Shown here: piece after piece, positions 24,693 to 35,682 of the stretch
Layout of the letters: each line of letters opens with the position of its first letter
Numbering within the stretch: position 1 is the stretch's first letter
Source of the DNA: Bullera alba
Lineage: Eukaryota > Basidiomycota > Tremellomycetes > Tremellales > Bulleraceae
DNA length: 64,000 bases
Direction of reading: 5' to 3'
Assembly: GCA_001600095.1 (NCBI GenBank)
Contig: BCIX01000001.1
Location: forward strand, 2,356,001 to 2,420,000
Notes under the pieces: model-generated
Seen by the model: only the letters and a program-made list of their open reading frames with translations
Database searches by the model: none
Told to the model about the DNA's origin: nothing
Program-made: the position numbers and the translations under genes

Positions 24693-27600
24693 ATGTCTCG
24701 CCATCATTCGTCTATCGTCTCTCTCGCCGTCTTCCCTTTCCTTCTCACGGCTATGGCGGATACACCTGCGCCCAGCTCGTTACCTCAAGTCGACTTCTCG
24801 CGCATGGGGACAGTAGGAATAGGAGGATCGTTCGCGGGACTAGATTGGTGGACGGAGCAATCCCCTTTCGCTTCGTCTTCATCTTCGTCGACATCATCAC
24901 CAAAATTCTCGACATCAGGAGATACTGTATTCCTGCGGACGAGTAGTGGTAGCTATCAGCCATTAGGAAGCACGAATGCTGGAGGAGACATCAGAGCATT
25001 ATGTTGGAGCAATACTACCGACACAACAAATGGCACTCTCTACATTGGAGGGTCCTTTGAATCTCTTTCTGGCACACCTGCGACCAACATCGCATCGTAT
25101 TCGTTCTCCTCGTCGACCTTCTCCGCTCTTTCATCAGGACTATCAGGCGGAGTAGATGCTCTGTATTGCGACAATGGGCATGGGCAGGTTTGGGCCGGAG
25201 GAGAATTTTCAGCACCTGAAGGCACAGGAACCGGCGGCAACGTCGCGCTATGGTCGCCTTCGAGCACTGCGTGGCAGACAATCTCATTTGGAGGACTCAA
25301 CGGTCGTGTGTTCACTATCGACTCGTCTCCCTCTGCCGACTCGATATACTTTGGCGGCCGATTCACCACTGCCTTTGCCTCCAATTCATCGCTATCGCTA
25401 TCGATCAACGGCACGACCTCGGGCAACATCACCTCGGTACCTTCAGCCCCAGACGGTACGCAGACAACGGGCAACTCTGGCTTCTTGACTCCCGTCACGT
25501 TGCCTTACACGGGCTACTCTGATCCCAATGATCAATTTGGCGTCACTGCAGGACCTACCTCGGATCAATACCTGTACTCTGATCCTCACGTGGTCGTCTG
25601 CCCTGGCGAGGGTATTTGGCTAGCAAAAGATAACACTGCGTCCGACGTCAGCGTCAACGGCGTAAACTACGTCAGAGCAAATGGTGCACGAATCGTCAAC
25701 GGCTTGATACAAGGCAGAGGAACAACAGGATTCTCGTGAGTTACCCGGATCTACTAGATAGTCAGTCAGCTAACAAGCCTTGTGCCGCAGAATCCTTGCT
25801 CAGCCAGAGAACAATCAGCTTCGCCTGACTTATACCGATAGCAAAGGTCAAAATCAGACTTGCGACTCGAACTGCCCTTTGTACACGGACGCCTCGACTG
25901 GGGCTCAAGACTTCATCTTCACCGATGGGCCAGTATCTCTCACCGGCCTGAAGGTGCAGACGACTCAATGGCAGGGACCCGGTGCGGGTCTCTCGAGTGT
26001 GGAGCTCTTGACGGATGGTGAGTGATTGTAACGTCTAGCTGTACCATGAACTGACCCACTCGCGTTAGGTTCATACGGTTCAGCCGTGTCGTCTGTCAAT
26101 AAGCCTCTGTGCCCGGGCAACCGACCATCCTCCTCGGTGCAGAAGTCCGGTGATTGGGACACCAGAAAGGTCACTTCACCCGACCCTTACATCGCGACAT
26201 ACTACCTCACCGCCACGATACCAACCAGCCAGCCAACCTACCCTTCAGTGACATTCTTCCCATACACCTCGTCATCCGCGATATACAACATGTACATCAC
26301 CATTCCGGGGTGTCAGCGATTGGGTGATTGTGATGGAAGGACCAGTGTCGACATCGAGGTGTTCCCGGTACAAGGCGGTGTGGCGTATTCAAGCACGATC
26401 TCCCAACAAGTGCAACAGGATACCAAGACTCTGGTCTACTCTGGACCCGTCGATGCCAGCTCCGACACCTTCACACCAACCGTCCTACTCTCGTTGTCCA
26501 AGAAAGCCGCGGCACCAGCCCAAGGCTCAGACTACGTTGTCGTAGCCGATGCTGTGGAATTGATACTGGTTGGGACGTCACTGTCGCCAAATGTCAATGC
26601 CACCAGATCTTCGGGTTCTGCTGGAAACGGGACCAGGACTTCCAACACGACCGTAACTGGCGATTCCTCCGTTGCATTTGGACTCTTCGAGTATGTCAGA
26701 TCGAGCTCTGCATCGTTCAACGCTGCCACTTCCGTTTTGCCAAACACCACTGAGACCACACTGTCGAGACTGGGAATGGCCTTGGACGCAGCATACAACG
26801 CCTCCAGCAGACCATCCGGCTGGGCCATCAACACAATTGTCAATTCTGGTAACACTCTTTACGTCGGTGGTGACTTTTCGGTATCCGGCAACTACTCGAA
26901 CGTGGTGTCTCTCGACCTCGCCGCTAGGCAAACGAAACCCCTCGCTATGACCGGTCTCGACGGTACGGTGCACGCCGCAGTGGTCGTTGGCAACAGTGTC
27001 TATTTCGGTGGAAGCTTCACCTCGACCGCTTCTTCGGGCACGATGCAGCTGAACGGCCTCGCCAAGTGGGACGCTGGCGGCAACTCTTGGGAATCCCTCG
27101 GCGGAGGTATCGACGGTGTTGTCGCAGAACTTGTGGTCTCACCGTCCTCTGCATCACAGATCATAGTCCTTGGTAACTACACCACCGTGTCGGCAGCCAA
27201 CGGCTCGAGCTACGAGACTGGCGGGTACGCCATTTGGGATACTTCAGCTTCCACCTGGATCACCTCGGGCATCACTTTCGGAAATGTCACCACAGCTGCA
27301 TCTACCGGATCATCAAGTGGTAATGCCTTCCTGGCGGGCAGGGTCACTGGCACCTCGTCCAACGCAGTCGAGGGTGTGGCGATGTTGACCACTGGTGATG
27401 GCGGAGTCCCGGTCATTACCACCCTCGACAATGTCAACTTTGGCTCATCCGGCTCTGCACCATACATTGCCCCATCTAGTTCGCCCTCAAGACGATCACA
27501 CGCGTCAAAGTCGGCTTTCACGCGCAGCTTTTTGTCCCGATTCACAGAGTCCTTCGCATCTAGGAGTAAACTTCAGACTCTGGTCGCACGAGCGCCCCCA

Positions 27601-29258
27601 CCGACCATTTCAGCCGCCTCGGTGCCCGCTCCTGCGGTACTCACGGGTGCTTTCTGGCGTAACTCTTCGGCTGGCGGTAGCCCCATTGTCACGATTCTCG
27701 GCGGAAACTTCACTTCACAGAATGGTTCTCCCGATATCGAAGGAGTGGCCTTCTACACCGACAACGTGGGGATCTCCGGGCCTCAACCGCCAGTTGCGGG
27801 TCTAGTCCGCGCGCTGAATGTTGTCGGCAACGACGTGTATATTGGCGGTAGAGGCGTCAACGTCTCTGGAATTGGCAGCGGATTGGTGGTGTACAATCTC
27901 GACCAGCGAAAGTGGATCGAAGGGGGAATGTCACCTTTGAACCCTGTCAGCGGAAGCGAATTGATTGTCAACACGATCGAAACTCGAGCCGATACAAACA
28001 CGGTGGTTGTCGGTGGTAATTTCCAAACGGCTGGTTCCCTCTCCTGCACGGGACTTTGCCTCTGGGACATCGAACAAGCTCAGTGGTCGACTCCAGGTCA
28101 AGGCCTATCGGCTGGACAAGTCGTCGCTGTGGACTTTGCCGGGGACAACAGCGAGATCCTAGTGGTTGCCGGTTCATTCTCCCTGCCCAATGGAGACGTA
28201 TCGTCCGTGGCGCTGTACTCATTCGACAACTCTACATGGACCAGCCTCGGCTCGTTGCCTGGACCTGCTATGGCCGTCGCCGTGGACAACAAGAACCAAA
28301 GCAACATCTTCGCCGCGGGATACTCGACCACCGGCAACGAACCATACTTGCAGCGATGGAACGGTGCCAGCTGGACGGAGCAAAACTCGACTTTGCTAAA
28401 TGGCAGTATTGTGCAGCAGCTCGCTTTCGTGCCCCTATCAAGGAGGCACGAAGGTTCGGGATCTATCGAGAACGACCGAATGCTCATGGTCACTGGCAAT
28501 CTCCTACTTGAGAACACTGGCAATGTGACGACCGCGCTGTATGACGGATCATCCATGATCCCTTACCTGGTCGGCACAGGATCCAACGGCGCTCTCGGCT
28601 CTGGTTCACAGTTGTTTTGGTCGTCAAGCTCGTTCAGCTTCAATGTGATCCATCACCTCGCTACTGGTCTGGTCGTTCTCGTCGCTATCGCCATCGCGAC
28701 GGGTATTATCCTGCTCTTGGTCCTGCTATTCTTCCTCATCGCGTGTTTGAACCGGAGACGGGAGAGGAAAAAGTCGGCCCCACGAGAAATGTTCGAGAAG
28801 GACGGCTCGCCCTCTGATATCGACTCTACCCACCAACACGTCTTCAACAATGTCCAAGCTGCGCTCGAGCAGTCTCTAGGCGGTGCTGGCGCTGGAGTCG
28901 CTGGGGTAGGAGCTGCCGGAGCGATGAGAAATCGAGACGAAAGGCGTTCCGACCCGAGTTTCTACGCTGCCGGTGCAGCGGGCGACAACGACGACGAATA
29001 TGAGGATGATGAGGATGAAGGGCGGGAAACGACGATGCGGTACGACTTTGATGGACCAGAGTTGCAACCGGGAGAAATGAGCATGAAGCAGGGTCAAAGG
29101 GTGATCATCCTGGACGACGTGCAGAGCGACGAGTGGTGGTACGCCCGGGATCCGCAGACCGGCAGGGAAGGTGTCGTCCCGGCCACATATGGTGAGTACC
29201 CGCGCGCTCAGGAGCAAATGCGAGACGAGAGCTGACACTTGGACTTTCAGTGTGGTAA
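24693..29258 (+). CDS. RAX2: Rax2-like cortical polarity marker with C-terminal SH3 domain
   Basis: Rax2 is a large type I membrane protein that marks old division or growth sites. The N-terminal signal peptide is SIVSLAVFPFLLTAMA. A long ectodomain is built of repeated kelch-like blades such as GTLYIGGSFESLSG, SIYFGGRFTTAF, TLYVGGDFSVSG, SVYFGGSFTSTAS and VVVGGNFQTAG, with many N-x-S/T sites. One membrane helix lies at about 28660-28750 (VVLVAIAIATGIILLLVLLF). The cytosolic tail ends in an SH3-like module: MRYDFDGPELQPGEMSM, then RVIILDDVQSDEWWYAR and GREGVVPATY. Exons are 24693-25735, 25791-26017, 26069-29191 and an 8-nt last coding piece 29251-29258 giving V-W-stop, which completes the ALYDF/WW/P..Y pattern. 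The protein is about 1,465 residues. Confidence 0.9.
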
Positions 29259-29684
29259 AGGACGAATGCCGCTGTAGGGTTTTTTGGAACGATCATCTGT
29301 CAACACTGTACAATACTCGACTCAACACAATCTTATCCGGGCGATAGCCCAGCTTGTAATCAGGAAACGCTCCTCAGCCACGCACAGACAACAGGGGACG
29401 CGAATATACATAACGACACGAACGATGTTTATGGGATACGACACGACTTTATAATGCAGGGGACGAAGGGGTCCAATCATGGAATAGAGACGCTCGTGCT
29501 GTCATGCTTGCTAGATACCGACCGTCGAGGGCTTCCCGGACATACACATGCATAATCCAATACCCTGTGAAGTGTTCATCGTCGAGCGAGTTGTTCTTTC
29601 ATGATCCTGTGTTGCAGACATACATGAGAACCCACTGATGGAGTACGCTAACGTAGATACCAAGTTTATATACGACCCAACATG
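29259..29684. other. Convergent 3' region, RAX2 / MPE1
   Basis: The stops of two converging genes are 426 bp apart. The stretch is AT-richer than the flanking exons and presumably holds both 3' UTRs and polyadenylation sites. I see no gene. Confidence 0.5.
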
Positions 29685-32227
29685 CTATCCCAGACGAGGG
29701 TTCTTCTCACCGCCAGCCATGACCTCGATTCCGGCTTCGTCTGCTCCCCGTTTGTTGTTGAACGGCGGTCTAAAGCCCTGACCACCGCCGCCCAGCCCGC
29801 CTCTGCCCATAGGCCCACCGCCGCCGCCACCACCTCTGCCTCTGAATCCGCCTCTTCCCCTTCCTCGACCGCCCATGCCCATTCCCATATGGCCCATGCC
29901 GTCGTTCATTCCCATTCCCATCCCTCCTATCCCCGGCATTCCCCCCATGCCCATCATCTGCTGCATCTGCTGCATTTGTTGCATTTGCTGCATCTGGTTC
30001 ATTCCGCCCATGCCGCCCATCCCCATCATCATCTGGTTCATCATGCCCATATCCATCCCACCCGGCATATTCATAGTCATGTTCATGTCGAAATTGCCCA
30101 TCATCATATCGGGCTGGTTGAACATCTGCTGCTGCTGCTGCTGCTGGATTTGCTGTAGCTGTTGCAGCTGCTGATGAGGGTTTTGATTCTGTTGATGCAT
30201 ATTATGACCCATGTCGTGACCGAGGAAACCGTTTTGTGGGTGGTGCTGACTCATACCCCCCATCATCTGCATTTGCATGACTGTCGTCTGTACCGCCGTC
30301 ATCTGTGTCGTCAATATCGCTTTGGATTGGACCGAGATCTTGGGATTCTGCAGCATTTTATGTATCTGGCGATAAGTCAGCTCTGGACTTCTTCAGCAAG
30401 ATCATCTCACCTGAGCGAGATACTGCTGCATGATCATCGGATTGAGCATCTCCTTCATCTTTTCAGGGTCGAGTTTCAGTCCAGGGATTGACGAGGCCGG
30501 CTCTTCCGGTTGCCTTGGAGGAGGGACGCTTCTGACATGGTTGGAGTTGCTGTTTCCACCACTGTCCTCGACAGGCTCGTTACCGGTGACCTCTCCATCT
30601 TCGCTAGAAGCAACAGAGCCTTCTTCGCCCTTATGACACTTGTCAGTCGACAGCGGTTCACATTTCGCCGGATGCAGCTTACCTTTGTGTCCTCCACGGC
30701 CTTGTCGGCGGCGGTTCCGGGTTCTTGTTTGACCTTTGACTCGGCACTGGGGCCCTCTTTGCCTTTACCATCACCTTGTACCCCGGAGGCATTGGCTTTT
30801 GCGGCTTGTTCCTCCTTTTCCTCTTCCTCCTCCTGTTTACTCCTCTCAATCTCGCCATCCACGTAGCTCTTGACCCGCCTTCGAAGCGCTTCGTCGATCT
30901 TGAGTTTGTTCAAACTCGCGATTTTACTCTCGCAAACCGGACACTCGAACGAGTGATCGACCAGATGCTGCGTGATGCACTCGTCACAGAACGCCGTATC
31001 GCAGCACGGGGTCTTTTTTGACTCCCAAAGCAGTTTCTTGCAGATTGGACAGGTCAACTCTGCTTCCAGCGGTTGTTGATCTCGGACTGCCGCGCCTGTC
31101 AATGTTCGAGGGCGAGCATCGACTGTTTGCTTCCATAGCCGCCTACAGTCAGGCGGTTAGCATTGCACATGGAGGAGAGCAGAAGGCGTGAACTCACTGA
31201 TCGGGCACGGCTCGGACAAAACCACCATCGGCTGTCAACATCGCACCACTGGACGATCCCTCTTGCCCGGGCGGCGTGTCCACCGTTTTCAGGAAACTTC
31301 TGGGGATACCAGTCACTCGGACGAATCGCTTTCTCTCCTGGCCAGCAGGGTTCTCGTTCTCCGGACAGTCCTGGATCCAATGTCCTGTGGAAGTCAGCCA
31401 AGAGTTACAGTGCGTGTTTGCTAGCTAGCTCACCTTTCTGACCACACCTATAGCAGATGTACCCGACTGGAGGCTCTTTGTCCGAGGGCATACTATAATC
31501 GAACTTCTGGCTGGGACCGCCTGCTGACGTTGTTGGCTTTGGGCGCTGCCTGAATTGTGCCGCTGCTCGGGGTTGCCTAAAGTCACATATGAGCTTCTGA
31601 CCGACCTGGTTCAACTGCTGCAGCTCACTGAGACAGATCATCCAGATCCTGCTCCCATTGATCCTCTTGCTGCTGGAACATGGCTTTAATCCTCGCATCC
31701 TCCTCTGCATTCCCTGTCGAAATGACGACCTGGTTCTCCTTGTCCTTGGCAGGATCCTCCTTCCCATCGAATCGTTTGGTCATACTGCCATATGTCCCGC
31801 CCATCCCCCTCGATCCCTTGTTCTGCTTTGCCAGCATTGCCTCACGGGCATGGTTCTCTATCCGGTGGTCTCCAGTGAGTGACTCTCCTAGCGACGTGCC
31901 GATGATATAGTTCTGGGCATTTCCGCGGCCTTTGATTGACGAGGGGAGTCGACGAGCGATTAGGGAGGATGAACGGGGTATTTGGTGGTTGTCATCTTTG
32001 AACTCTGCACGAAGGATATCAGCAACGTCTCTCGAGCATCGAGTCCTGGCGGACTCACCATCACCAGTAACATTGTCGTAAACGCCAATGTCAAAGTCCT
32101 TTCCATTGCCCATCTTGTTCGCGAGAATGATCTCCCGCTTGAGATCAAACACGCTGATGTGCGTCCCGTCAAAAGTGACCCTCGACTCATCCCTCCCAGC
32201 TCCCCATCGATAGAATACGGTCGACAT
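29685..32227 (-). CDS. MPE1: Cleavage and polyadenylation factor subunit Mpe1 (RBBP6-like)
   Basis: Mpe1 is a subunit of the CPF complex that cuts and polyadenylates mRNA. The ubiquitin-like DWNN domain starts at the ATG (MSTVFYRWGAGRDESRVTFD, then VFDLKREIILANKMG and DFDIGVYD). A CCHC zinc knuckle follows, CYRCGQKGHWIQDC, split by an intron after GQK (about 31388-31434). The RING/U-box-like domain reads CPICKKLLWESKKTPCCDTA, then FCDECITQHL and CPVCESK (about 30905-31050). The tail is unusual: a polyGln run (about 30120-30175), long Met/Gly repeats (about 29870-30110) and an RGG block (29800-29870). Introns are short and in phase. The N-terminal ATG sits at the expected DWNN start. Confidence 0.94.
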
Positions 32228-32926
32228 GGTTTAGGTGATAGATTACCTATGCGGGTGCGACTAGACTCAAATTGTGAACTGGTAGCACCAGGTGTTGTGA
32301 TGATCACCGGTGAAATCGATAGTACCGGACAAGTCGTTGTACTAGGTCGACGGTATTCCACTTGCGTGAGTCGAGGCGCGATCGAATTTGTAGAGTCTCT
32401 TCTGGTCTCGGACGACAGCAACTCCAATGATGCGTCTCGGAGTGTTGAGAGGCTAATTTTGCATAGATTTGCTTCGTCTGTCGCGAATGATGAAAGGGAG
32501 TAGGTCCGAATCCAATCCGAATCTGTTCTTTCCGTTCACGCTTAGGTTCTCGTTTCTTGGTTTGTCGACGAGCCTCAGTGGTTGGAGGGAGACAGTAACT
32601 TATGCACCGTCGGATAGGTGAGTCTTGGAGCAAGGTATCAATATTTGGGTCAGGCAGCAAGATGCAAGAGCATCAAGAAGAGCTTCGACATCGCCCAACA
32701 TCGCACGCAGCTTGCACGCAGCCAGGACATCTTGTAACCGTAATGGGTGGCAATCTGGGATGAATACACTCAAAATACAAAATGCTAATATCCTGCATGC
32801 CGTAATTAGAGTTCGAGTAGATAAGATAGAGTAGGTCAAAGCAATCAACCAACCCTTCAATCCGTCACGAACAGCACTACTGTACTGGCGACTTGAGGGA
32901 CACTTTAGCGCCTCTCAGCCTTCAAC
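32228..32926. promoter_or_regulatory. Divergent promoter region, MPE1 / ARG7, with Gcn4-like sites
   Basis: Start codons on opposite strands are 699 bp apart. Three copies of the Gcn4/Cpc1 core hexamer occur: GACTCA at 32264-32269, TGAGTC at 32367-32372 and TGAGTC at 32619-32624. Arginine synthesis genes are classic targets of this amino-acid starvation factor. None extends to the full TGASTCA heptamer, so the assignment is weak. I see no ORF of gene quality here. Confidence 0.35.
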
Positions 32927-34610
32927 ATGCCTCCTACAGTGTCCTCAGCCTCCGCATCACGGCTGCTACCCACTTTGACCCGTGCAATGACGACTTCTGC
33001 GCCGGTATACTCTGCGAAAACCACCCCGTCAAAAGACCACCATATCATCACCTACCAGCAAGATGCCTTCCCTCAGGGCTATGTCGTCGCTGGAGCTCAC
33101 GGTGGAGTGAAGAAGAGTGGGGCTTTGGATCTGGGGGTCCTGATCAGCACCACCGAGAGGACGTCAGCGGCTGCGTGCACTACGAGGAACGTATTCAAGG
33201 CCGCACCAGTGATTGTTACAAACGAGCTGTTGGACCGCAATAAGGGAAGAGTGGGAGGATTCATCGTGAATTCCGGTTGCGCCAATGCTGTAACTGGCAA
33301 GAAGGGCTTGGAGGACGCTTGGACCATGTCAAACACTACCAGCGAATTGGTGGACAAATCTGGGCACAAAGGCGCAGACGGTACTTTGGTCATGTCTACC
33401 GGAGTCATCGGTCAACATCTGCCTATAGACTCTATCGTCTCAAAGATCCCGTCCGTGGTCAAATCCCTAGATGGTACGCCGACAAACTGGATGGATCTCG
33501 CCAAAGCATTCATGACTACCGACACATTCCCCAAACTCCGCACCAAGTCATTCGACCTCAACGGCACCAAGGTCAAATTCGCCGGTATCGACAAAGGCGC
33601 AGGCATGATTGCTCCCAATATGGGCGGCCCACCTCAACCCCCTCATGCCACACTGCTAGGAGTTATCGCTACAGATGCGGCGGTTGAACCGAAATCGCTG
33701 CAAAAGGCACTAGAGTACGCTGTGGACAGGAGTTTCAACAGCATCACAGTGGACGGGGACATGTCGACAAACGATACCATTCTGGTCTTTGCAAACGGAG
33801 CCGCGGGACAATCCTCGTCTGCCGGTGCCGGGGCCAAGGAGATTTCCGAACAGGGAAGCCCAAAAGAGTTTGGCCTGTTCAAAGAGGAGTTGAGATCGTT
33901 CGCCGAGGAGCTCGCCCAATTGGTCGTCCGAGACGGCGAGGGTGCAACCAAGTTTGTCACCGTTAAAGTCAAGGTGAGAGACTATTAGTGAGCGGTTGAG
34001 CAAGCTGATTTTCTGTCTGTCGCAGGGAGCCGCTTCGTTCGAAGTCGCCAACGCCGTCGCCAAGTCTGTTGCCTCGTCTTCATTGGTCAAAACCGCTATG
34101 TACGGACAAGGTGAGCTGGCCATACATTACATGTTCCGGCACAACTGACCCGAGTCATCACTCAGATGCCAACTGGGGCCGAATTCTGTGTGCTGTGTAA
34201 GTCACGAAGATCATCCCTCCGAGGCTACTATTCTTGGGAATGTAACATTGGTTTAGATCAATGCTGACGCCCTATAGTGGCTACACCGTGCTACCTCCTT
34301 CCTCCTCGATCGACCCTACCAAAGTCTCTGTCACCTTTGTCCCACCCCCCTCTGCCGCCAACACCACGCCTCTCCGTCTGCTGACCAACGGCGAGCCAGG
34401 GGCCAATATCGACGAAGAACGGGCTAGTGAGATCCTCAAGGAGGAAGATCTCCAGGTTGAGGTCGATCTCGGTCAGGGGTCCGAGGAAGCTCGAGTGTGG
34501 ACCTGTGACTTTTCCCACGAATACGTCACCATCAACGGCAGCGTGAGTGCTGATCTGAATATGAGGGATGTCGCCGATGCTGATGTTGTACGATACAGTA
34601 CCGAAGTTAG
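32927..34610 (+). CDS. ARG7: Arginine biosynthesis bifunctional protein ArgJ, mitochondrial
   Basis: This enzyme moves the acetyl group from N-acetylornithine to glutamate (and can use acetyl-CoA) in the mitochondrial arginine pathway. The N-terminus (MPPTVSSASASRLLPTLTRA) is rich in Ser and Arg without acids, a good import presequence. Family motifs follow: GVKKSGALDLGVLIS, FIVNSGCANAVTGKKGLED, STGVIGQHLPID, and the self-cleavage site HATLLGVIATDA (about 33645-33680), where the Thr after HA becomes the N-terminal nucleophile of the beta chain. Then SFNSITVDGDMSTNDTILVF, AMYGQDANWGRILCAVGY and the ending EYVTINGSYRS. Introns lie at about 33973-34025, 34110-34165, 34197-34277 and 34544-34598. 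The last three codons come from a tiny final exon, 34599-34610. Confidence 0.94.
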
Positions 34611-35134
34611 TCAGCCCGATGCACAGTCGTATCTAGAATTGCATGGAGGGAAGGACGCAGCCCGCCGTGATGACACAAGGAAGAGATAAGATAGAAGCAT
34701 GATTGACAGAATACATTATCTTCGGAACGCCCCAGGACCATTTTCAATGAAGTAGCAAAGCAGCTAGAGTAGATCTGGGGACGTGACAGGAACAATAATG
34801 CATGATTATGCTGTATAGTGTACGTATAATGCGTGATAGCGCCTGAACAAGAGACGAGATCCCAAAAGCTCCTATCTATGTGGGCCGGAGGCTACAGTTG
34901 ACACCAGGCGTGTGTTGGTTGGTCTTTGTTGAATGTGAATAATATACAAATTGTGTTTTGTGAAGATGTTCGGTCGTCGTGTCGTCGTGTGAACTCCATG
35001 GCTGCCTTCTCCTGCTCCTTCTCCTGCTCCTCCTGCTCCTGCTCCTCCTTGTCCTCCTTGTCCTCCCTTAGTCGAGGTCCATCCCGCCCTGGCGCTGACT
35101 TTGCGATCCTGGTACGTGCTCTACCCAATGCTCC
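34611..35134. other. Convergent 3' region with polypyrimidine tract
   Basis: This 524-bp stretch lies between the stop of ARG7 and that of the small minus-strand gene. It holds 3' UTRs and, near its right side, the CTCCTG-type repeat listed separately. The minus-strand frame through the repeat gives an E/K/Q-rich peptide, but I cannot join it in phase to a gene. Confidence 0.5.
35004..35067. repeat. Polypyrimidine CTCCTG/CTCCTT tandem repeat
   Basis: About 64 bases consist almost wholly of CTCCTG, CTCCTT and GTCCTC units, so the plus strand is pyrimidine-rich and the minus strand purine-rich. The pattern is seen directly. It lies in a 3' intergenic region. Confidence 0.8.
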
Positions 35135-35682
35135 CTACACTGCGCTTTCTGCTGGTTGTCCCAACTTGATCCAAAGTGGTCCGATGCGTGTTGTGACGTG
35201 TTCAATGGTGATACGGTACGTTGTATTGTCGAGTGACCCAGGACTGGTGATGAAGGTGGAGCTGGTGGTAGGTTTCTTGCGAGTGGGACGAAGAAAGCCT
35301 CTCTGAATCCCTTTGCCTTCTCCACTTTGACCTCTAGTGACATTTGTACCGTCTTGTGCTTTTGAGGGTTCGTCGAGGAAGACAGCTTCTTGAATGGTTT
35401 CGGTCGACTTCTCGAGCACGAAGCCACTTGCACCGGCGGTCGCGTTGATGATGAGGGCGAGGTGTTTATGCTCTGAGGAAAGGCCGAGCTGGATGAGGAG
35501 GATGCCGAGTGGAGTAGTGGAGGCGGTAGGTGGAACGCGACGTTTGAGGGATATTGTGGGTGTGGGTGGTACATTGGTGTCGAGGGCACCGAAAATGACC
35601 TATGGGCGCAAGGCGAGTGGTGCGCGTGCGCGTGGTGGAAATGGCAAGGAGAGTGCGAAGGTTGAACCACAGACGATGTCAT
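35135..35682 (-). CDS. Small hypothetical protein, about 155 residues
   Basis: I do not recognise this protein. The main exon (35135-35599) is preceded by a TAG acceptor and reads VIFGALDTNVPPTPTISLKR, then TTPLGILLIQLGLSSEHKHL, ALIINATAGASGFVLEKSTE and YRITIEHVTTRIGPLWIKLG. The alternating hydrophobic pattern looks like strands and helices of a small folded domain. A 12-nt first exon (ATG at 35682, MTSS) joins in phase across a 71-bp intron whose donor (GTGGTT) is weak, so the start is doubtful. An overlapping 226-codon frame on the same strand is rich in Ser, His and Pro and looks like a shadow. Small alpha/beta chaperone-type proteins are possible, but I assign no function. Confidence 0.5.

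Noticed and set aside
29875..30174. Plus-strand frame of Ile/Pro/Cys repeats opposite the MPE1 tail.
   Set aside because: It is the antisense of Met/Gly/Gln codon repeats and not a separate gene.
31982..32503. Plus-strand open frame of 173 codons over the MPE1 start.
   Set aside because: It overlaps the DWNN exon antisense and has no family features; it is a shadow of MPE1.
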